Positions 1 to 6,107 of a stretch of DNA of 6,603 bases are shown here, piece by piece. A model generated the notes under the pieces. It had not been told where the DNA came from. It ran no database searches and saw nothing but the letters and a program-made list of their open reading frames with translations. Position numbers and translations under genes: made by a program. The stretch lies in assembly GCA_958405585.1 (NCBI GenBank), contig CATYEP010000106.1:1-6603 (forward strand). Reading direction: 5' to 3'. The DNA is from an uncultured Eubacteriales bacterium (GTDB lineage Bacteria > Bacillota > Clostridia > Christensenellales > Borkfalkiaceae). The stretch's first letter is position 1. Every line of letters begins with the position of its first letter.

Positions 1-1710
1 GTGGAGTATTTTGTCAGTTATTATGATTATTATCAGCCGGAGAGTTACATTCCGAGCACGGACACATATATAGAGAAAGACATGTCGGTCAACGATGAAA
101 TCGACAAATTGCGAAACAGTGCGACGGCGAGTCTTGGTGAGCGGTCGGATACGCTTGTGGTGGCGTCGGTATCGTGTATTTACGGGTTGGGTGCGCCGGA
201 AGAGTATTTTGATCTGGCGATATCGTTGCGGCCGGGGGATACGCTTTCGCGGGACGATCTTCTGCGTCGTCTGATCGAATTGCAATATGAGAGGAAGGAT
301 GTGGATTTTACGCGTTCGTCGTTTCGTGTGCGCGGGGATATTGTGGAAATTTTCCCGGCGGGAAATTCGGAAATTGCGATCCGTGTGGAATTTTTCGGGG
401 ATGAGATCGACAGGCTATGTGAAGAAGAAGTTGTGACGGGTAAAATTACGGCAGAGCTGAAGCATATTTGTATTTTTCCGGCAAGCCACTATGCGGTAGG
501 GAGTGCGAAGATGACGGCGGCGCTTGCGGCGATCGAATGTGATCTTGAAGATGAAGTGAAGGCGTTCCGTGATGACGGGAAACTGCTGGAAGCGCAGCGT
601 CTGGAACAGCGTACGCGCTATGATATTGAGATGATGCGGGAAGTCGGGTATTGCAGCGGGGTAGAAAATTACAGCCGTTATTTTGACGGAAGGAAGCCGG
701 GAGAACCTTCTTTTACGCTTTTGGATTATTTCCCCGACAATTTTCTTGTTTTTATCGATGAAAGTCATATGACGATTCCGCAGATCCGTGCGATGTACCG
801 CGGGGATCTTTCGAGAAAGACGAATCTGGTGAATTACGGATTCCGCATGCGTTCGGCATACGACAACAGACCGTTGACTTTTGAAGAATTTGACGCAAGA
901 GTCCCGCAGATGATCTGTGTATCGGCAACACCTGCAGAGTATGAGCTGGGCGAGGCAGGACAGGTCGTGGAACAGATTATTCGGCCGACAGGGCTTCTCG
1001 ATCCTGAGATCGAGGTACGGCCGGTGAAAGGGCAGATCGACGATCTTCTGGGTGAGATCCGTAAGGTGACAGGGGCAGACGGCAGGGTTCTGATCACGAC
1101 GCTCACGAAGCGGATGGCGGAGAATCTGACCGATTATCTGAAAGAAAACGGGATCAAAGTTCGGTATATGCACAGCGATATCGATACACTGGAGCGGATC
1201 GATATCGTCAACGGTTTGCGCAGCGGGGAATTTGACGTACTTTGCGGAATTAACCTTTTGAGGGAAGGTTTGGACATGCCGGAAGTGAAGCTGGTGGCGA
1301 TCCTGGATGCCGACAAGGAAGGTTTTCTGCGAAGCGATACGGCATTGATCCAGACGATCGGAAGGGCGGCGCGGAATGCAGAGGGTCGCGTGATCATGTA
1401 TGCGGATACGATAACGGGAAGCATGCGGCGTGCGATAGACGAGACGAACCGCCGCAGACAGGTGCAGAAACAATACAACGAAGAGCACGGGATCGTGCCG
1501 AAGACGATCATCAAGGAAGTAAAGAGCACGCTGAACATAACGAAGAAACAGCAGACGGAAGGAGCGGACAAAATCCGGAAAGAGGATATCCCGGCAGAGA
1601 TCGAGAAGCTGAAAGCGCTGATGAAAGTGGCGTCAAATCAGTTGGATTTTGAAAAGGCGATCGAAATACGGGATACGATCAATCAGCTGAAGAAACGTCT
1701 GCGGAAATGA
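1..1710 (+). CDS. uvrB: UvrABC excinuclease subunit B (UvrB), 5'-truncated by the window edge
   Basis: UvrB is the damage-verifying helicase-like subunit of bacterial nucleotide excision repair. UvrA loads it onto DNA and it then recruits UvrC for incision. The 569 visible residues start inside the beta-hairpin region: Tyr7, Tyr8, Tyr10 and Tyr11 belong to the YYDYYQPE hairpin that inserts between the strands. The Walker B-type DESH is at residues 253-256, the SATP motif lies near residue 310, and the helicase motif VI GRAARN is at 454-459. The last ~36 residues form a UVR domain (LDFEKAIEIRDTINQLKKRL) that contacts UvrC/UvrA. Family members have about 660-675 residues, so roughly 90 N-terminal residues, including the Walker A loop, lie upstream of the window. 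The GTG at position 1 is therefore an internal valine codon, not the start. uvrA follows 10 bases downstream. Identity is very secure from continuous similarity to known UvrB. Confidence 0.98.
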   Translation: MEYFVSYYDYYQPESYIPSTDTYIEKDMSVNDEIDKLRNSATASLGERSDTLVVASVSCIYGLGAPEEYFDLAISLRPGDTLSRDDLLRRLIELQYERKDVDFTRSSFRVRGDIVEIFPAGNSEIAIRVEFFGDEIDRLCEEEVVTGKITAELKHICIFPASHYAVGSAKMTAALAAIECDLEDEVKAFRDDGKLLEAQRLEQRTRYDIEMMREVGYCSGVENYSRYFDGRKPGEPSFTLLDYFPDNFLVFIDESHMTIPQIRAMYRGDLSRKTNLVNYGFRMRSAYDNRPLTFEEFDARVPQMICVSATPAEYELGEAGQVVEQIIRPTGLLDPEIEVRPVKGQIDDLLGEIRKVTGADGRVLITTLTKRMAENLTDYLKENGIKVRYMHSDIDTLERIDIVNGLRSGEFDVLCGINLLREGLDMPEVKLVAILDADKEGFLRSDTALIQTIGRAARNAEGRVIMYADTITGSMRRAIDETNRRRQVQKQYNEEHGIVPKTIIKEVKSTLNITKKQQTEGADKIRKEDIPAEIEKLKALMKVASNQLDFEKAIEIRDTINQLKKRLRK

Positions 1711-1720
1711 GGCAAAAAGA

Positions 1721-4534
1721 ATGAAAGACGAAATATTTGTCAAGGGCGCAAAAGAGAATAATTTAAAAAACATAGATGTGCATATCCCGCGCGATACGCT
1801 GACGGTATTCACGGGATTATCCGGAAGCGGCAAATCGACGCTGGCGTTCGACACGATATTTGCGGAGGGGCAGCGGCGGTATGTAGAGAGTCTGTCGTCG
1901 TACGCGCGGCAGTTTTTGGGGCAGATGGAAAAGCCGGATGTGGAATCGATCGACGGGCTTTCGCCTGCTATTTCGATCGATCAGAAGACGACGTCGCACA
2001 ATCCTCGTTCCACTGTCGGAACGGTGACGGAGATCTACGATTATCTGCGTCTTTTGTTTGCGCGGGTGGGTATTCCGCACTGTCCGAAATGCGGCAGGGA
2101 AATACGCCGCCAGACGGTAGATGAAATAGCGGATAAAGTTATGGCGATGCCGGAGGGCAGCAAGATCCTTGTCAATGCACCGGTCGTTCGCGGCAGAAAG
2201 GGCGAATATACCAAAAATCTGGAATCATACCGAAAGAGCGGGTACGGCAGGGTCAAAATCGACGGGATCGTGTACGATCTGCAGGAAGATATCCGTTTGG
2301 ATAAGAATATCAAGCACACGATCAGCGTAGTGATTGACAGGCTTGTGGTCAAAGACGGAATCCAGAAACGTCTGACGGACAGTCTGGAAAACGCTTTGCG
2401 GCTGGCGGACGGGCTTGTCGTGATCGATTGTAACGGTAATGAAGAATTATTTTCGACGAAATATGCTTGTCCCGATTGCGGGATCAGCATTGAAGAGATC
2501 GAGCCGCGTTTATTTTCTTTCAATACTCCTTACGGGGCGTGCCCTGAATGTTCTGGGTTAGGTTTTAAGAGGGCGATCGATCCGGATCTGATTTGTCCCG
2601 ATAAGACAAAAACGTTGCGCGAAGGGGCGATAAAGATCAGTGGTTGGAACCTTGATTCGTCGTCGATGACGCAAATGTATCTTTCTTCGTTGGCGAAGGT
2701 GTATAATTTCTCGTTGGATGTTCCGGTGAAAGATTTGCCCGAAGGAATTTATGATATGTTGATGTGGGGCAACGGCGGTGAAAAAATAGATCTCGAATAT
2801 AATGCCTATCGTTTTTCAGGCAGCTACAAGACTGCATGGGAAGGTTTTGCCGTGAATTTGCAGAGGCGATACGATCAGACGCAGTCGGAAGGAGTTCGCT
2901 GGGATATTGAAAGATATATGCGCACGTCCGATTGCCCCATTTGCGGCGGAAAACGTCTGAAAAAAGAAGCGCTTTCCGTGTATGTCGGAGGAAAGAATAT
3001 TGCGGAACTTTGCGATATGTCCGTGGAAGATCTCAGCGCGTTTTTAGATAACCTTGAGCTTTCTCATACGGAAAGAATGATTGCTGACGTGATTTTGAAA
3101 GAAATCAGGGCTCGCCTGAATTTTCTGAAAAATGTCGGACTTTCGTATCTCAATTTGTCGCGGAGTGCGGGGACTTTATCGGGAGGAGAATCCCAGCGGA
3201 TTCGTTTGGCGACGCAGATCGGGAGCGGATTGACCGGAGTGTTATATATATTGGATGAACCGAGTATCGGGCTGCACCAACGCGACAATGAAAAGTTACT
3301 GAACACGCTTTTGCGGCTGCGGGATTTGGGAAATACCTTGATCGTTGTGGAGCATGACGAAGATACGATGCGTGCGGCCGATTATATTGTAGATATCGGA
3401 CCAAAGGCAGGCGTACACGGCGGGGAAGTCGTGGCGTGCGGAACGGTGCAGGATATTATGAATTCTCCGCGGTCGATCACGGGTGATTATCTGGCGGGCA
3501 GGAGAAAGATCGAAGTTCCGCCTGTGCGGCAGAAACCGGACGGAAGGTATTTCGAGGTATTCGGTTGCAAACAGAATAATCTGAAAAATATTGATGTAAA
3601 GATTCCGGTCGGGCTGATCACGGCGGTCACGGGCGTTTCCGGGTCCGGAAAAAGTTCTCTGGTCAACGAGATAATATATCCTATTATGGCGAACGAGCTC
3701 AATGGTGCGCATTTGGCCACGGGCAAGAGCGATGGATGTAAAGGGCTGGAGTATTTTGATAAAGTCATTGCGATCGACCAATCGCCGATCGGCAGAACGC
3801 CGCGAAGCAATCCTGCAACGTATACAGGTGTGTTTACAATGATCCGAGAACTTTTTGCGGCAACGCCTGATGCGCGTGAACGCGGTTACAAAGCGGGGCG
3901 GTTTTCGTTTAATGTTTCGGGCGGTCGGTGTGAGAATTGCTGTGGCGACGGGATCAAAAAAATCGAGATGCATTTTTTACCCGACATTTATGTGCCGTGC
4001 GAGGTATGCGGCGGAAAGCGATATAACCGTGAAACGTTGGAGGTTCGCTATAAGGGTAAAAATATAGCCGAAGTGCTGGATATGACGATTGAGGAATCCT
4101 GCGAATTTTTTGCATCGGTGCCGAGTATTTACAGTAAATTAAAGACGATCAATGACGTCGGACTCGGTTATATTAAATTGGGACAGAGTGCCACAACTCT
4201 TTCGGGAGGGGAGGCACAGCGCGTAAAACTTGCGACGGAACTATCAAAGAGAGCGACGGGAAAGACCTGTTATATTCTCGATGAGCCAACGACGGGTTTG
4301 CACAGTTATGATGTGGATAAGCTTATTAAAATTCTTCAGTCTCTTCGGAGTACGGGAAATACAATTATTGTGATCGAACATAATTTGGACGTTATCAAAG
4401 TAGCGGATTGGATTGTAGATCTTGGAAAAGAAGGGGGCGATGGAGGCGGAGAAATCGTCGTTACGGGAACGCCGGAAGACGTCGCTGTTTGTGATGAAAG
4501 TTATACAGGGCGTTTCCTGAAGAAGATGTTGTAA
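1721..4534 (+). CDS. uvrA: UvrABC excinuclease subunit A (UvrA), complete
   Basis: UvrA is the dimeric ABC-type ATPase that finds helix-distorting DNA lesions and delivers UvrB to them. At 937 residues it has the normal family length. It has two ATPase modules. The first has Walker A GLSGSGKST (residues 32-40, Lys38), signature LSGGESQR (486-493) and Walker B ILDEP (Asp512-Glu513). The second has Walker A GVSGSGKSS (638-646, Lys644), signature LSGGEAQR (827-834) and Walker B ILDEP (Asp854-Glu855). Zinc-binding cysteine pairs are at 250/253 with 274/277, and at 737/740 with 760/763; the latter is the DNA-contacting module ending in the EMHFLPDIYVPC segment. A further CPKCG pair lies near residue 118. 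The tail has the usual glycine-rich EGGDGGGEIV followed by YTGRFLKKML. The ATG is preceded by GAGG (1709-1712), which overlaps the uvrB stop, with 8 bases of spacing. Co-transcription with uvrB is inferred. Nothing suggests a defect. Confidence 0.99.
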   Translation: MKDEIFVKGAKENNLKNIDVHIPRDTLTVFTGLSGSGKSTLAFDTIFAEGQRRYVESLSSYARQFLGQMEKPDVESIDGLSPAISIDQKTTSHNPRSTVGTVTEIYDYLRLLFARVGIPHCPKCGREIRRQTVDEIADKVMAMPEGSKILVNAPVVRGRKGEYTKNLESYRKSGYGRVKIDGIVYDLQEDIRLDKNIKHTISVVIDRLVVKDGIQKRLTDSLENALRLADGLVVIDCNGNEELFSTKYACPDCGISIEEIEPRLFSFNTPYGACPECSGLGFKRAIDPDLICPDKTKTLREGAIKISGWNLDSSSMTQMYLSSLAKVYNFSLDVPVKDLPEGIYDMLMWGNGGEKIDLEYNAYRFSGSYKTAWEGFAVNLQRRYDQTQSEGVRWDIERYMRTSDCPICGGKRLKKEALSVYVGGKNIAELCDMSVEDLSAFLDNLELSHTERMIADVILKEIRARLNFLKNVGLSYLNLSRSAGTLSGGESQRIRLATQIGSGLTGVLYILDEPSIGLHQRDNEKLLNTLLRLRDLGNTLIVVEHDEDTMRAADYIVDIGPKAGVHGGEVVACGTVQDIMNSPRSITGDYLAGRRKIEVPPVRQKPDGRYFEVFGCKQNNLKNIDVKIPVGLITAVTGVSGSGKSSLVNEIIYPIMANELNGAHLATGKSDGCKGLEYFDKVIAIDQSPIGRTPRSNPATYTGVFTMIRELFAATPDARERGYKAGRFSFNVSGGRCENCCGDGIKKIEMHFLPDIYVPCEVCGGKRYNRETLEVRYKGKNIAEVLDMTIEESCEFFASVPSIYSKLKTINDVGLGYIKLGQSATTLSGGEAQRVKLATELSKRATGKTCYILDEPTTGLHSYDVDKLIKILQSLRSTGNTIIVIEHNLDVIKVADWIVDLGKEGGDGGGEIVVTGTPEDVAVCDESYTGRFLKKML

Positions 4535-4581
4535 AGGTTTTGCTTGTGTTGAATTTTATTTTAAGAAAATTCTTTCCAAAT

Positions 4582-4621
4582 AAAAAATCGGGTCACAATA
4601 ATGTTTGTGATTCGATTTTTT
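4582..4621. terminator. Bidirectional rho-independent terminator between uvrA and the DUF4363 gene
   Basis: Arms 4582-4598 and 4605-4621 pair over 17 bp with a 6-base loop. The only imperfections are two adjacent G-U pairs (4591/4612 and 4592/4611) on the + strand reading. The outer part of the stem is A6 on the left and T6 on the right, so each direction of transcription ends with a U tract after the CG-containing core. It lies 48 bases after the uvrA stop and 71 bases beyond the DUF4363 stop, between two convergent transcription units. Shared use by both is inferred from this placement. Confidence 0.88.
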
Positions 4622-4691
4622 ATATTTTATCCTGTATTTCAAGTACTATGTCAGACATAAAATGCCGATAAATGGTCAAAATCTTCAGCTA

Positions 4692-5069
4692 TCAGAAGAT
4701 GTTTTCAAGGGACACGGAGTATTGTTGCGGTATTTGTTCGCAAATGACGATAAGAACTTCGATCTTGGATAGAGCGTCGTTAAAATCACCTGCTTCGATA
4801 CAGCCGGATGCTTCGCCCAGCCAGTAATCGATGTAGGCGATATCACCGTGCGGTATGACGATATGCAATAATTTCTTTTCGCTGTCCCATAGAGCCCTGA
4901 CGGTATCCGTATCGGCGGGCGTAGCTTTTTTCTCGCGAACTTTGTATTCCAATGCGCCGATTGCGGCGGAGAATTTTTCAAATTGAGATGAGACAAAAAA
5001 GTTTTCGAATACTGCTGCAGTGACGAGCAGTCCAATTGAGATCAGGATAGAGAGGAGTGTCTTTACCAT
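4692..5069 (-). CDS. DUF4363 family protein, small membrane-anchored protein of unknown function
   Basis: This 125-residue protein resembles the DUF4363 family, which in clostridia and bacilli often sits beside DUF421 genes; no biochemical function is established. Residues 1 to about 24 (MVKTLLSILISIGLLVTAAVFENFF) form a single hydrophobic helix, a signal anchor or uncleaved signal. The rest is amphipathic helix, probably outside the membrane. Family-like features are Trp and Lys-Lys in the WDSEKKLLHIVIPHGDIAYID stretch and the SLENIF ending. The ATG at 5069 is chosen because GGAGGG (5076-5081 on the opposite strand) precedes it with 6 bases of spacing. An upstream in-frame start at 5123 would add 18 polar residues inside the DUF421 gene and would hide the signal anchor. 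The start overlaps the end of the DUF421 frame by 7 bases, suggesting coupled translation. The family call is from pattern memory, without a profile search. Confidence 0.82.
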   Translation of the reverse strand: MVKTLLSILISIGLLVTAAVFENFFVSSQFEKFSAAIGALEYKVREKKATPADTDTVRALWDSEKKLLHIVIPHGDIAYIDYWLGEASGCIEAGDFNDALSKIEVLIVICEQIPQQYSVSLENIF

Positions 5070-5755
5070 GAGCTTCCCTCCGGCAGGCAGATACGGAACG
5101 TTCGGAATTTTTCTCCCTTGCATTGCAGATACACCTTTCCGGTCCCGTCAAGGGTGAGTACAAAAACTTTTTTTACACTCGGGATGTTTTGCTCTTTTAG
5201 AATAGCATCGAAATAGTTCTGGTCGGTTTTTGTGAGTGTTAAGTTATGTTTCACGTATTTGCCGTCGTCTACGATCAGGACGGGCAGAGATTCTTTGTTT
5301 TCTTTCGGACAGTTTTCGCGCGGCATGGCAGTGAATTGTCCGTTGGCTTCGTACAGCGCATACGCCGCTTCATCGAGCGAAAAAAATCCTGCGGTTCGCA
5401 TGGATTCGATCAGATCGGAAAGATCAAGGTGGTTTTTTTTCAGTTGAGATATATCGACCCCGTTTTTGTTGATGACAATGGACGGCTTTCCGCCGACCAG
5501 AGTTTTAAACGGTTTTACGTGCAGGTCGATCAGAAGCAAGAGCTGATGCAGTAAAAATATGGTGATCATGGATACGATCCCGTAAAGCAGAGGAATGGAT
5601 GTGTCGGCCATCGGAATGCAGGCGAGCTCTGCAATCAGGAGAGTGATGACCAGTTCGAACGGTTGCATTTCTCCGATCTGGCGTTTTCCCATGAGCCGCA
5701 TGACGGCAAGCAATGCGATAAAAATAATGGCTGTGCGTAAAAATATCAGTCCCAT
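5063..5755 (-). CDS. DUF421 (YetF-like) integral membrane protein
   Basis: The protein is about 230 residues from the chosen ATG and matches the DUF421/YetF family, common in spore-forming Firmicutes and of poorly known function. Three hydrophobic segments fill roughly residues 2-18, 30-48 and 54-76. Between the first two is the family hallmark RLMGKRQIGEMQPFELVITLLIAEL. A soluble C-terminal part follows, probably cytoplasmic, with the typical GKPSIVINKNG strand, the DLIESMRTAGFFSLDEAAYALYEANGQ motif and a conserved-looking VLIVDDGK stretch. The start is uncertain. ATG at 5755 gives the short lead-in to helix 1 usual for the family but has only a poor ribosome binding site. An in-frame TTG at 5797 would add 14 residues and also lacks a good site. 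The gene is first in a two-gene operon with DUF4363 and diverges from the folT leader. The family call is firm; the biological role is unknown. Confidence 0.9.
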   Translation of the reverse strand: MGLIFLRTAIIFIALLAVMRLMGKRQIGEMQPFELVITLLIAELACIPMADTSIPLLYGIVSMITIFLLHQLLLLIDLHVKPFKTLVGGKPSIVINKNGVDISQLKKNHLDLSDLIESMRTAGFFSLDEAAYALYEANGQFTAMPRENCPKENKESLPVLIVDDGKYVKHNLTLTKTDQNYFDAILKEQNIPSVKKVFVLTLDGTGKVYLQCKGEKFRTFRICLPEGSSW

Positions 5756-5883
5756 GCCGTTAGTATGTCGCGCTGCAAAGGAAATATTCTTTTGCAATGC
5801 TCGGAAACGAACTCTTCTTCAGCATACAAAATAGCAAGTTTTTCTTATGTGGAACAGAATGTAAAAATTAAAATTTTCAGAAA

Positions 5884-5914
5884 ATCTTGTTTCATATGCT
5901 TGCCAGAACAAGAT
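5884..5914. repeat. 8-bp inverted repeat around the -35 box of the folT promoter
   Basis: ATCTTGTT at 5884-5891 is perfectly complementary to AACAAGAT at 5907-5914, with a 15-base spacer that contains the -35 box TTGCCA and a small CATATG palindrome. Two half-sites with centres about 23 bases apart, straddling a -35 box, would suit a dimeric DNA-binding regulator, but this is inference. The region is AT-rich, so a chance match is possible. It also lies upstream of the divergent DUF421 gene and might affect that gene instead. Confidence 0.35.
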
Positions 5915-5928
5915 AAAAAGTGTATAAT
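5900..5928 (+). promoter_or_regulatory. Sigma-A type promoter for the folT riboswitch transcript
   Basis: The -35 box TTGCCA (5900-5905) matches five of six consensus positions. The -10 box TATAAT (5923-5928) is a perfect match, and the spacing is the optimal 17 bases. Predicted transcription start is near 5934-5937, five to eight bases before the first base of the riboswitch P1 stem. That is the expected geometry for a riboswitch leader. Confidence 0.88.
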
Positions 5929-5941
5929 AGCACACAATTAA

Positions 5942-6036
5942 TGCAGAGTAGCCAAGGCGCGTTAAGTGTTGCGAAACGGGACGTTGTTCGCAAACGAAAG
6001 GGAAATTCCCTGCGGTGCCGAGGCGCGTCCGTTGCA
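5942..6036 (+). promoter_or_regulatory. THF (tetrahydrofolate) riboswitch aptamer upstream of folT
   Basis: This RNA element binds reduced folates and controls folate transport or synthesis genes in Firmicutes. The sequence carries the conserved blocks AGTAG (5947-5951), GCGTTAAGTG (5959-5968), ACGAA (5994-5998) and GCGGTG (6012-6017). The stems can be drawn in full. P1 is 5942-5946 with 6032-6036. P2 is 5951-5958 with 6017-6024, interrupted by adjacent A-A and A-G oppositions. P3 is TTGCGAA 5969-5975 with TTCGCAA 5987-5993, a perfect 7 bp. The small hairpin arm is AGGG 5999-6002 with CCCT 6008-6011. The long-range pseudoknot pairs GGACG (5979-5983, in the P3 loop) with CGTCC (6026-6030). Block order and topology match the class as I remember it from Streptococcus mutans folT. 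The downstream gene is a folate-family ECF S component, as expected for the class. Confidence 0.95.
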
Positions 6037-6083
6037 AGGATAGCCGCCCGCTTTCGGGGGCGCACTGTTTTTCATCGGACCTC
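6020..6083 (+). promoter_or_regulatory. Predicted antiterminator of the folT leader
   Basis: GAGG (6020-6023) can pair with CCTC (6080-6083), and TCCG (6028-6031) with CGGA (6076-6079), giving 8 bp around a 4-base bulge. The left arm uses bases that the ligand-bound aptamer needs: the 3' side of P2 and the 3' side of the pseudoknot. The right arm uses bases 6079-6083 of the terminator's 5' arm. The three structures are therefore mutually exclusive, which predicts terminator formation when THF is bound. A GC-rich local hairpin (6045-6049 with 6058-6062) fits inside the enclosed loop. This is inferred from base pairing by eye, without energy calculation. Confidence 0.55.
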
Positions 6084-6105
6084 TCAGATTTCGGGAGGTT
6101 TTTTT
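6079..6105 (+). terminator. Riboswitch-controlled intrinsic terminator that also covers the folT ribosome binding site
   Basis: ACCTCTC (6079-6085) pairs with GGGAGGT (6093-6099), including one G-U, around a 7-base loop, and runs directly into seven T residues (6099-6105). The 3' arm GGGAGG (6093-6098) is also the Shine-Dalgarno sequence of folT, with 9 bases of spacing to the ATG at 6108. The hairpin could therefore act by ending transcription and, on any read-through transcript, by blocking ribosome binding. Confidence 0.82.
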
Positions 6106-6107
6106 CT

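Noticed and set aside
1..3. GTG at position 1 as the uvrB start codon
   Set aside because: The following residues align with the beta-hairpin about 90 residues into known UvrB proteins, so this is an internal valine and the gene starts outside the window.
415..1488. A 357-codon - strand open frame inside uvrB
   Set aside because: It is a shadow of uvrB: a His/Arg-rich translation with no domain, while the + strand frame is an unmistakable UvrB.
3296..3973. A 225-codon - strand open frame inside uvrA
   Set aside because: It is antisense to conserved UvrA modules; the composition is typical of an antisense shadow and no start signal is seen.
5756..5797. TTG at 5797 as the DUF421 start, adding 14 residues
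   Set aside because: It is possible, but the extra residues are polar and unlike the family N-terminus, and no good ribosome binding site precedes the TTG. The ATG at 5755 is preferred, though its own site is also weak.
5798..5922. Promoter for the DUF421 operon on the - strand
   Set aside because: One must exist hereabouts, but the AT-rich stretch offers several poor -10/-35 combinations and none stands out.
6045..6070. A second terminator formed by the GC-rich hairpin and the following T5
   Set aside because: The stem is only about 5 bp and is separated from a short T run by several bases, whereas the hairpin at 6079-6099 runs directly into seven T residues.
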